A stretch of DNA of 22,791 bases from Chloroflexota bacterium (GTDB lineage Bacteria > Chloroflexota > Dehalococcoidia > UBA2979), in assembly GCA_947446155.1 (NCBI GenBank), contig CANFFZ010000021.1, positions 1-22,791 on the forward strand, read 5' to 3'. The notes beneath the pieces are model-generated. The model ran no database searches and was not told where the DNA came from. It saw only the letters and a program-made list of their open reading frames with translations. A program made the translations under genes and the position numbers. Every line of letters starts with the position of its first letter. Position 1 is the stretch's first letter. Shown here one piece after another: positions 14,686-21,353 of the stretch.

Positions 14686-15186
14686 CTACAGGATCACGCG
14701 GTAGATGAGGTTAGTCGTGACCAACCCCGCCGCCATGAACGACATCGTCGAGACGAGGCTGGGCAGTTCGAGGTTCGAGAGGCCGAAGATGCCGTGGCCG
14801 CTCGTGCAGCCTCCGGCGAGGCGCGTCCCGAAGCCGATCAGCAGCCCGCCTGCGAACATCCAGACCACCTTCCCGCCCGGCCCCCAGCCGATGCGATCGT
14901 CGAACATCCCGAGGTCCCACGTCGGCGACCAGCCGCCGCCGAGCACGGCCGAGAGCACCCCGCCGAGCACCAGTCCCCCGAGCAGGGGGAGCCGCCAGCC
15001 GCCCTCCGACTTGAGTGAGTCACGGTGGAAGTACGGCGCGCGCAGGACAAGGGCGCATACATCCTCGAAGCCCGTGGAGACACCGAGACGGCGGTTCGCG
15101 ATGACGAGCAGCGCGAGCGTGACGGCGCTGATGCCGAGGCCCGCGACGGCCCAGTGGATCGCCTGCATGTCATGGAGGATCAGCAT
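14686..15186 (-). CDS. YeeE/YedE-family membrane protein, first half (PmpA-like)
   Basis: The 166-residue product has four or five hydrophobic segments and the signature LIGFGTRLAGGCTSGHGIFGL, with the conserved Cys of the sulfur-relay pathway. It pairs with the downstream half-size protein. The ATG at 15186 is set by AAGGAG six bases upstream, and a TACCCT -10-like box lies 28 bases upstream. It is divergent from the hydrolase-selenoprotein operon across a 119-base gap, so both units could be co-regulated. No rhodanese or TusA-like gene is beside it. The substrate (thiosulfate, sulfide-derived sulfur or selenium species) cannot be told from sequence. Confidence 0.88.
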   Translation of the reverse strand: MLILHDMQAIHWAVAGLGISAVTLALLVIANRRLGVSTGFEDVCALVLRAPYFHRDSLKSEGGWRLPLLGGLVLGGVLSAVLGGGWSPTWDLGMFDDRIGWGPGGKVVWMFAGGLLIGFGTRLAGGCTSGHGIFGLSNLELPSLVSTMSFMAAGLVTTNLIYRVIL

Positions 15187-15214
15187 CGAGGGCTCCTTCT
15201 CTCAATCTGCGCGC

Positions 15215-15220
15215 AGGGTA
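15215..15220 (-). promoter_or_regulatory. Putative -10 element TACCCT for the YeeE/YedE pair
   Basis: Minus-strand GCGTACCCTGCG, 28 bases before the ATG at 15186; no clear -35. Confidence 0.35.
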
Positions 15221-15275
15221 CGCGCAGGCACGGGTGACTGCGCCCGGGGCTTCACAAACTGGCCTCGGCGGCGCG

Positions 15276-15281
15276 TACCAT
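15276..15281 (+). promoter_or_regulatory. Putative -10 element TACCAT for the hydrolase-selenoprotein operon
   Basis: GCGTACCATCCC lies 24 bases before the ATG at 15306. A weak TTCACA (15251-15256) sits 19 bases further upstream. Confidence 0.4.
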
Positions 15282-15305
15282 CCCGGCGCAGCCCGGGAGG
15301 TTCCC

Positions 15306-16088
15306 ATGCCATCTTCCAACGCCCCCTGGGGTGACCGCGTCCGCCTCGACAGCGGCATCGAGGAGCGCTCGATCACCGTCGACCGCGGGGCCGGCCCGGT
15401 GCCGGGACTGCTGTGGACGAAGGTTGGTGCGGGACGCTCGCCGCTGGTGCTGGTCGGGCACGGCGGAAGCGGGAAGAAGGACGCCGCGAACAACCTCGCC
15501 ACCCGCGACTTCCTCACCGGGCAGCACGGCATCGCCACGCTGGCGATCGACGGCCCGGCGCACGGCGACCGCGGTCCGGTGACGGACACCAGTCACCCCG
15601 CCTATACCGAGATGTGGAAAAACCCCCGCGTCATCGACGAGATGAACGAGGACTGGCGCGCCACCCTGGACGCCGCGCTCGCCTTCGGCGAGTTCAACCC
15701 GGGTGCCATCGGCTACTACGGGCTCTCGATGGTGACGATGTTCGGGCTGCCACTGGTCGCGTTCGAGCCACGGATCGCCGTCGCCGTCCTCGGCCTGTGC
15801 GGCGTCCGAGGTACGTCGATCGACCGGAGCGGGATCGCGGCGCGGCTGGCGGCAGATGCACCTCGCGTCACCTGTCTGCTGATGTACCACGTGCAATGGG
15901 ACGACGAACGCTTCGAGCGCGAGAGTGCCTTCGAGTTGTATGGAATGCTCGCGTCCACCGATAAGCAACTGCAGTCCACGCCCGGACTGCACGCCGGCGT
16001 GGGCATCGAGGCGCGCGACACGATCCAGTCGTTCCTCGCCGCACGGCTGCAGGCGCTCCATGCCACCTCGGCTGTGAGCGCGCGATGA
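15306..16088 (+). CDS. Alpha/beta hydrolase (dienelactone-hydrolase-like fold)
   Basis: The 260-residue product has an oxyanion-hole segment VLVGHGGSG (residues 48-56), a strand-plus-loop LAIDGPAHGDRG, the nucleophile elbow GYYGLSM with S141, a candidate acid D199 or D200 in VQWDDERF, and a candidate base H229 in TPGLHAG. The elbow reads G-L-S-M-V instead of the usual G-x-S-x-G, a small departure also seen in some esterases. No signal peptide is present. The ATG at 15306 has GGGAGG upstream. Its TGA overlaps the next start as ATGA (16085-16088), so translation is coupled to the metallo-hydrolase. Substrate unknown; an ester or thioester are the usual choices. Confidence 0.8.
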   Translation: MPSSNAPWGDRVRLDSGIEERSITVDRGAGPVPGLLWTKVGAGRSPLVLVGHGGSGKKDAANNLATRDFLTGQHGIATLAIDGPAHGDRGPVTDTSHPAYTEMWKNPRVIDEMNEDWRATLDAALAFGEFNPGAIGYYGLSMVTMFGLPLVAFEPRIAVAVLGLCGVRGTSIDRSGIAARLAADAPRVTCLLMYHVQWDDERFERESAFELYGMLASTDKQLQSTPGLHAGVGIEARDTIQSFLAARLQALHATSAVSAR

Positions 16089-16876
16089 AGCGAGCTCGGG
16101 TCGGCAACGTCGAGGTCGTCGCGCTCGTCGATTGCGTTGAGGCGTACGACGCGAACATGGTCTACCCGGACGCCGCGGAGGTGATCGCTCCACTCGGCGG
16201 CTACCTCGACAGCGAGGGCCGCGTTGCGCTGAACTTCGCCTCGTTCCTGTTGCGCGAGGGCACCCGCACGATCCTCGTCGACACCGGATGGGGCCCGGAG
16301 CACCACGGGCTGCTCCCGGACGAACTGCGCGAGGCCGGCGTAGGCCTCGACGAGATCGACACGGTGATCTTCACCCACCTGCACGGCGACCACACGGCGT
16401 GGAACCTCGACCGGGTGAACGGGACACCGATGTTCCCGCGGGCTCGTTACCTGGTGCCGCGCGCGGACTGGGACCACTACAGCGCCGAAGCCTCGGCCTC
16501 CTTCGTGCGAGACGTCGCGCCACTCGAACGCCTCGGCGTCCTTGACCTGATCGAGGGCGAGTGGGTGCTCACGCCCTCGATGACCACGCTCCCGACGCCG
16601 GGACACACCCCCGGGCACACGAGTGTGGTGATCACCTCGGCCGGTGAGCGCGGGTTCATTCTGGGCGATGTCGTGTTCTCCGAGGTGGATGCAGCGCTGC
16701 CGGATCTCCTCAGCACGTTTGACGGCGACCGCGAACTCGCACGTCGGACACGCAAGGCCATCGTCCAGCGCCTCGTCGAGGACGGGTCACTCGTCGGCGC
16801 GAGCCACATCCGAGCGCCCGGCCTCGGCCGGTTCGTGCGCGACGGCGCGGGCACGCGCTGGGACGCGCTGGCGTAG
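16085..16876 (+). CDS. Metallo-beta-lactamase-fold hydrolase
   Basis: The 263-residue product has all metal ligands of the MBL fold: HLHGDH (H98, H100, D102, H103), H178 in TPGHTPGHTSV, D195 in ILGDVVF, and H241 in GASHIRA. The pattern is nearest to lactonase- and glyoxalase-II-like hydrolases, which open lactones or thioesters using two metal ions. The segment VNGTPMFPRARYLVPRADWDHY between the third and fourth motifs is typical of quorum-quenching-lactonase-like members, but that substrate is not shown. It starts inside the stop of the upstream hydrolase and is followed after eight bases by the thioredoxin-fusion gene. Confidence 0.9.
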   Translation: MKRARVGNVEVVALVDCVEAYDANMVYPDAAEVIAPLGGYLDSEGRVALNFASFLLREGTRTILVDTGWGPEHHGLLPDELREAGVGLDEIDTVIFTHLHGDHTAWNLDRVNGTPMFPRARYLVPRADWDHYSAEASASFVRDVAPLERLGVLDLIEGEWVLTPSMTTLPTPGHTPGHTSVVITSAGERGFILGDVVFSEVDAALPDLLSTFDGDRELARRTRKAIVQRLVEDGSLVGASHIRAPGLGRFVRDGAGTRWDALA

Positions 16877-16884
16877 GAGGTCTG

Positions 16885-18459
16885 ATGCCGCTGCCAGCGT
16901 TCACCCTCGAGGCCGCATCGGGCCCGCTCGCCTTCCCCACGGGCCGGCCGGCGCTGCTGTGCTTCGTCAAGGAGGACTGCCCGACCTGCGGGCTCTCGAT
17001 GCCGTTGATCGAGGAGGTGCATCGCGCGTTCGGCGACGAGGTGGACGTGCTGATCGTGGGACAGGACGCCGAGGGGAACGCGGTGCTGGTCGAGCGACAC
17101 GGGCTCACCGCGCCGATGCTCGACGACTCCGCGCTGCATGTCTCCTTCGCGTACGACCTCGACACCGTGCCGACGGTGATCCTCGTTGACCCGACAGGCG
17201 AGGAGCGCACGCGGTTCGTCGGGTTCGGGCGGGACGACTGGCGGCACCTCGTGGCATCGCTCGCGGAGACCTCCGGGCTGCGGGCGCCTGCGGTGGACTG
17301 GGACGCCTACCCGGAGTCGCGCCCTGGGTGCGGGTCGAAGTCGGTGGAGCCGGGGATCGCGGAGCGACTAGAGGCGGAGGCGAGTGGGAGCCCGCTGCGC
17401 GCCCGCCGGATCGAGATCGCGACACAGGACGACGAGTTCGAGTTCATGTTCGACCAGGGCCTGACCGACGGCCTGCCAGTCGTCCCGCCGACACCCGAGC
17501 GAGTGCTGCGGATGCTCCGCGGGACTCGCCGCGACGCGCAGGAAGTGGTCGCGATCGTGCCGCCGAACATGGCCCCCGCGACCATCGAGAAAATCGCGAT
17601 CAACACGGTGATGGCCGGGTGCCGTCCGGAGTACCTGCCGGTGGTCATCGCCGCCGTCGAGGCGGTGTGTACGGACACGTTCAACGCACACGGCATCATG
17701 GCGACGACGATGGGCGCCGCGCCGGTGCTGGTGGTGAACGGCCCGATCCGGCATCGCATCGGGATGAACATGGGCCTCGGCGTGCTGGGGCAGGGGAACC
17801 GCGCGAACGCGACGATCGGGCGGGCGCTGATGCTGGTGCTGCGGAACGTCGGCGGGGCGAAGCCGGGTGGGACGGAGCGCTCCACGTTCGGATCGCCCAT
17901 GAAGTACACGATGGCCTTCGCGGAGTGGGAGGAGCGCAGCTCCTGGTCGCCGCTCCACGTGGAGCGCGGCTTCCGCGCAGAGCAGAGCGTGGTGACGGCG
18001 TTCGGCATGACCGGCGCGCCGCACCTGATCGTCGATCAAACCTCGAGGAGCGCGCGCGCCCTCGGAGGGAGCATCGGGGTCGGTCTGGAGTCGGCGGCAC
18101 ACCCGAAGGCTCACCGCTACGGCGACGTGTTGCTGGTGGTCGGCCCGGAGCACCTCGACACCCTCACGCACGACGGCTACGCGACGAAGGAGCATCTGCG
18201 CGCCCGAGTGCAGGAGGTGACGGCACGTCCATTCGTGGACGTGGTCTCGGACGACGAGGTCGGCGGTGGCGCCTCGGCTGACTCGCTCACCTCAATGACG
18301 GCCGAGCAGCGGACGCGGCTGGTGCCGAAGTTCGAAACGCCGGCGAACATCCACATCGTGGTGGCGGGTGCGGACGCCGGGAAATGGTCGGCATTCTTCG
18401 CCGGATGGACGACTGGAGCGGGCGGCACCATCCCCACGAGCCGGGTGATCGAGGAGTAG
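16885..18459 (+). CDS. Thioredoxin-like domain fused to a conserved domain of unknown function (UGSC-associated)
   Basis: The 524-residue product starts with a thioredoxin-fold domain (about residues 1-125): CFVKEDCPTCGLSMPLIEE has the redox pair C32/C35, and TVPTVILVDPTG is the cis-Pro loop. A linker with PGCGSK (a third cysteine) leads to a ~330-residue domain starting LTDGLPVVPPTPERV (residue 193). It has IEKIAINTVMAGCRPEYLPVV, LVVNGPIRHRIGMNMG, GNRANATIGRAL and SPLHVERGF. I recall this domain as widespread but uncharacterised, sometimes encoded beside UGSC proteins. No signal peptide is seen, so it should be cytoplasmic. The ATG is set by AGGAGGT overlapping the upstream stop. The best guess is a reductase or delivery partner for the downstream selenoprotein. 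Confidence 0.8.
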   Translation: MPLPAFTLEAASGPLAFPTGRPALLCFVKEDCPTCGLSMPLIEEVHRAFGDEVDVLIVGQDAEGNAVLVERHGLTAPMLDDSALHVSFAYDLDTVPTVILVDPTGEERTRFVGFGRDDWRHLVASLAETSGLRAPAVDWDAYPESRPGCGSKSVEPGIAERLEAEASGSPLRARRIEIATQDDEFEFMFDQGLTDGLPVVPPTPERVLRMLRGTRRDAQEVVAIVPPNMAPATIEKIAINTVMAGCRPEYLPVVIAAVEAVCTDTFNAHGIMATTMGAAPVLVVNGPIRHRIGMNMGLGVLGQGNRANATIGRALMLVLRNVGGAKPGGTERSTFGSPMKYTMAFAEWEERSSWSPLHVERGFRAEQSVVTAFGMTGAPHLIVDQTSRSARALGGSIGVGLESAAHPKAHRYGDVLLVVGPEHLDTLTHDGYATKEHLRARVQEVTARPFVDVVSDDEVGGGASADSLTSMTAEQRTRLVPKFETPANIHIVVAGADAGKWSAFFAGWTTGAGGTIPTSRVIEE

Positions 18460-18462
18460 ACT
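18457..18462 (+). promoter_or_regulatory. Possible internal -10 element TAGACT before the selenoprotein gene
   Basis: GTAGACTCG overlaps the TAG stop of the upstream gene and lies 19 bases before the ATG at 18482. It is identical to the nonamer before mutS, so an extra promoter for the selenoprotein is possible. The overlap with a stop codon weakens the case. Confidence 0.25.
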
Positions 18463-18481
18463 CGGCGCCAGAGGACGTGCC

Positions 18482-19003
18482 ATGACGCTGATCCTTGACT
18501 CCACTGACGAGCGCGTCCCGGTCCGGCGGCATCTCACGCCACGGCCGGAACATCTGCGCGGGGTCGTCGGCCTCCTCGACATCTCGAAGCCGCGCGGCAA
18601 CGTCTTCCTCGACCGCCTCGAAGCGCTGTTCCACGAGCGGCTGCCCGAGGTGGAGGTGCGGCGCTACCGGAAGCCGACGTTCACGAAGCCCGCGCCCGAG
18701 GACCTGCGGCGGAAGATTCTCGAAGAGTGCGGCTACGTGATCGAGGCGCTCGCCGACTGAGGATCCTGCACGACGTGCAGTGTGCACGACACCGTCTACT
18801 TCGAAACGCAGGGCCGGCCCTCGGTCTTCCTCGCCTCGACCGAGTTCGTGGACGCGGCGGCGGCGCAGTCGGTCGCGCTCGGGCTGCCCGAAGTGCGGCG
18901 TGTCTTCGTGCCGCACCCGATCCAGGACGCCCTCGACCCCGAGATGTGGGCGAAGGCGGAGGCGGCCTTCGAGGCGGTGGTTGCCGCCCTCCTCGACGCC
19001 TAA
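18482..19003 (+). CDS. UGSC-family selenoprotein (in-frame UGA read as selenocysteine at residue 93)
   Basis: The frame runs from ATG 18482 to TAA 19001-19003 with a single in-frame TGA at 18758-18760. Translating it as Sec gives LAD-U-GSCTTCSVHDTVYF, matching the UGSC signature of a selenoprotein family known from metagenomic surveys, in which SVHDTV and a following VPHPI segment are also conserved (both present here). The product is 173 residues: an N-terminal 92 residues with ISKPRGNVFLDRL and VRRYRKPTFTKPAP, then U93-G-S-C96-T-T-C99 and a Rossmann-like C-terminal half (PSVFLASTEFV, VRRVFVPHPI). U93/C96 form a probable selenenylsulfide redox pair and C96/C99 an extra CxxC. GAGGA lies six bases before the ATG. 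The reading depends on SelB/SelC elsewhere. Without Sec insertion only a 92-residue stub would be made. Confidence 0.9.
18774..18788 (+). promoter_or_regulatory. Candidate bacterial SECIS hairpin for the UGA at 18758
   Basis: cgtgca (18774-18779) and tgcacg (18783-18788) pair perfectly over 6 bp around loop GUG. The loop starts 19 bases after the UGA and begins with G; as I recall, bacterial SECIS loops lie roughly 16-37 bases after the UGA with G in the first loop positions. An alternative, mutually exclusive hairpin uses ctgcac (18766-18771) and gtgcag (18775-18780) around GAC, but its loop begins only 11 bases from the UGA. Both overlap the coding sequence for CTTCSVHD. Confidence 0.55.
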
Positions 19004-19160
19004 AACCGCACATAAGTCTCTCGTTTGAGGTCCGTGTTCACCCGTTTTTCACCCACCGGATGGGACGTCGAATCTGACGGCCTCCTCATGCTGACGCGCG
19101 TTCTGTCGAGGATCAGGGGGAACGTGATGCCGAGGCGAGCGTCACGGGTAAGGGACCGCG

Positions 19161-20363
19161 GTGCCGACCACGACACTCTCCGACGTGGAAGCCGTCCTCG
19201 ACACGCTGGCGACGCCGGTGGTGGTGTGGGACCTCGAGGGGCACAACCTTGCGAGTAACACGGCCGCGGCGGCACTGTTCGGGTACTCCCGCACGCAGAT
19301 GCACGCCATCAACCGCTCGATGACCGTCCACCCCGAGGATTTACAGGCGGTGCAGGCACGCGTGGCGACGCGGCGCGCAGGCGACCGCACCCGCCGGCAC
19401 TTCGCCCAACGCATCGTGACAGCCACCGGCGCGATCCGGGAGTGTGCCTGCTCGGGCGCGGCGTACGAGTACGACGGCCAGATCATCGGCACCGTGGTCG
19501 AGTACTTCGACGCGGGACGCCTGGAGCAGGTCGGCGGCGCCTTCGCGCGCAACGCCGCGTTGTTCCGCGAACTGTTCGAGTTGAGCCCGGTCGCCGTCTT
19601 CAGCACCGGGCCCGACCACCGCTTCGAAATGGTGAACCCGACCGCCCGGCTGCTGCTCCAGCGCCCGATCGAGGAACTCGAAGCCGTCACCCTCGCAGAC
19701 GTGGTGGCGCCCGAGCATCGTGCGTTCGTGGACAGCGAGGCGCGCGCGGGTGGCGCACCCGAGACCGTGGAACTCGAGATGCTGCGGCCGGACGGTTCCG
19801 GACGGTGGGTACACCTGTCGCTGCGGACACTCGCGGACGCACAGGGCGACTTCGCTAGCCAGGTGGGCCTCGCACAGGACATCACGCAACAGGTGGCCGC
19901 CCGCGACGCTGCCGTGGCTGCCGCACGCCATGACGCACTGACCGGCGCCCTCAACCGCCGCGCCTTCGAGGAACGCGTCACGCCAGCCGCGGAACGGAGC
20001 ACGGCGGTCGCGGTCATCGACCTCAACGACTTCAAGTCGATCAACGACCACCACGGCCACGGCGTCGGCGACGAAGCACTTCTCGCGGTGGCCACTGCCC
20101 TCGGCGAGGTCGAAGGGGTCGAGGTGTACCGCACGGGCGGGGACGAGTTCGTCGCGGTCGCCACCGGTTGGACGGCGGCACGCCTCGAGCGGGCGCTCCC
20201 GCGCATCGTGCCGATCCCCAGGGGAGCCATCCGCGCCTCACTCGCCGTGGGCGCGGCCGTCGCGCCGGCAGGCACTCCGCTCACCGCCGCAGTCGAGGCG
20301 GCCGACCAGCGGATGTACCGCGCCAAGCGCGCGCGACAGGCGGCGACGCGTCGCTCGGCCTGA
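19161..20363 (+). CDS. PAS-PAS-GGDEF diguanylate cyclase
   Basis: The 400-residue product has two PAS folds (about residues 8-120 and 130-245; the first opens LATPVVVWDLEGHNLASNTA, the second LSPVAVFSTGPDHRFEMVN) and a GGDEF domain (about 250-395) with HDALTGALNRRAFEE, DLNDFKSINDHHGHGVGDE and an intact RTGGDEF (G326-F330). It should make cyclic di-GMP from two GTP. The RxxD inhibitory I-site that normally lies eight residues before GGDEF is absent (EGVEVYR instead), so product inhibition at that site is unlikely. No transmembrane segment is seen, so the signal is probably cytoplasmic. The GTG at 19161 has AAGGGA five bases upstream. The 157-base gap after the selenoprotein gene makes an independent transcript likely. 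Confidence 0.9.
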   Translation: MPTTTLSDVEAVLDTLATPVVVWDLEGHNLASNTAAAALFGYSRTQMHAINRSMTVHPEDLQAVQARVATRRAGDRTRRHFAQRIVTATGAIRECACSGAAYEYDGQIIGTVVEYFDAGRLEQVGGAFARNAALFRELFELSPVAVFSTGPDHRFEMVNPTARLLLQRPIEELEAVTLADVVAPEHRAFVDSEARAGGAPETVELEMLRPDGSGRWVHLSLRTLADAQGDFASQVGLAQDITQQVAARDAAVAAARHDALTGALNRRAFEERVTPAAERSTAVAVIDLNDFKSINDHHGHGVGDEALLAVATALGEVEGVEVYRTGGDEFVAVATGWTAARLERALPRIVPIPRGAIRASLAVGAAVAPAGTPLTAAVEAADQRMYRAKRARQAATRRSA

Positions 20364-20401
20364 CCCCCAGCGCGCTCGATGAACCCACCGGGTGCCGGGG
20401 G

Positions 20402-20407
20402 TAGAGT
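20402..20407 (+). promoter_or_regulatory. Putative -10 element TAGAGT of a leaderless ctaA transcript
   Basis: GTAGAGTCG ends seven bases before the ATG at 20415, the distance expected between a -10 and a start site that coincides with the initiation codon. No SD is present between them, consistent with leaderless translation. Confidence 0.45.
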
Positions 20408-20414
20408 CGAGGGA

Positions 20415-21353
20415 ATGGATACGACGCTGCAGGCGACCGAGCGGCGGGCGGGGCCGGCACCACTGGTGTCGTACGCGTGGTTCACCCTCGACTGGACGCT
20501 GCTGACGATTGTCCTCGGCGCGGTGGTGCGTGGCACGTCCTCCGGGGACGGCTGCGGCGCCTCCTGGCCCTCCTGCGACGGCGCCTTCCTCGTCTCCTCC
20601 GCCAGCGACTCCGCGCGGATCATCGAGTTCACCCATCGCGCGGTAAGCGGCCTCGACCTCGCCTTCATCGCGGGGCTCCTGGTCGCGGTGTGGCGAGGGC
20701 TCCCGACTGCGCATCGAGCGAGGCGGACGGCGGTGTGGGCGCTGCTCTCCGTGATTTCGGAGGCAGGCATCGGCGCGATGATCGTGCTGTACGGATGGGT
20801 CGCGGACGACCGCTCCACGCCACGCCAGATCTCAGTCCCGCTGCACCTCGTCAATACGTTCGCGCTGACGGGGCTGCTCGGGCTGCTCGTCTGGCAGATT
20901 CGAGGCGGGCGCGCGCTTGCTGCCACTCGTACACGAGGCGTGCGCACGCTCGTCGGGCTCGGGGCACTGATCGTGCTCGTCGCAGCGACGGGGGCGACGA
21001 CGGCACTGGCGGACACGTTGTTCGCGCCGGAGTCGCTCGGGCACGGGCTCGCACAGGACCTCGACGCCTCGTCCGCGCTGATCGTGCGGCTGCGCGTGCT
21101 GCATCCGATGGTGGCCGTGGGCGTCGCGATGCTGCTCGCCTCGTACGTGTGGCGACACCTCGATGACGGTGTGGGGAGCAGGGCGGGGCAGGCGGTCCTC
21201 GGGCTGCTCACGGTGCAGGTCGCGCTGGGAGTGCTGCACATCGCGCTGCTGACACCGCTCGCGACGGCGCTGCTGCACCTGGTGGTCGCACAGGCGCTCT
21301 GGGTAGCGTTCCTCTTCTTCGCCTTCGACCGCCTCGAGGTCCGCGAGGGCTAG
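20415..21353 (+). CDS. ctaA: Heme A synthase (COX15/CtaA family)
   Basis: CtaA converts heme O to heme A for aa3-type cytochrome oxidases. The 312-residue product has about eight membrane segments in two repeats. The first repeat has LGAVVRGTSSGDGCGASWPSC with the paired cysteines C47 and C54 of the Bacillus-type enzyme, and E71-x-x-H74 in IEFTHRAVSGL. Further heme-ligand histidines are in PLHLVNTFAL, RLRVLHPMVAV and ATALLHLVVAQ. The ATG at 20415 is chosen over one 36 bases upstream because a TAGAGT box lies just before it. No ctaB or cox subunit is adjacent. Its stop overlaps the stop of convergent modC by two bases. Presence implies an aerobic respiratory chain. Confidence 0.93.
   Translation: MDTTLQATERRAGPAPLVSYAWFTLDWTLLTIVLGAVVRGTSSGDGCGASWPSCDGAFLVSSASDSARIIEFTHRAVSGLDLAFIAGLLVAVWRGLPTAHRARRTAVWALLSVISEAGIGAMIVLYGWVADDRSTPRQISVPLHLVNTFALTGLLGLLVWQIRGGRALAATRTRGVRTLVGLGALIVLVAATGATTALADTLFAPESLGHGLAQDLDASSALIVRLRVLHPMVAVGVAMLLASYVWRHLDDGVGSRAGQAVLGLLTVQVALGVLHIALLTPLATALLHLVVAQALWVAFLFFAFDRLEVREG

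Noticed and set aside
18758..18760. Ordinary stop codon giving a free 92-residue protein plus a separate downstream gene
   Set aside because: The downstream half has no good start or SD of its own, is in the same frame, and begins with the family-typical GSC; selenocysteine is the simpler reading.
19142..21241. 699-codon open frame on the minus strand across the GGDEF and ctaA genes
   Set aside because: Its composition is Ser/Arg/Thr/Ala-rich without any domain pattern, and both plus-strand genes have clear family motifs; it is a GC-driven antisense shadow.
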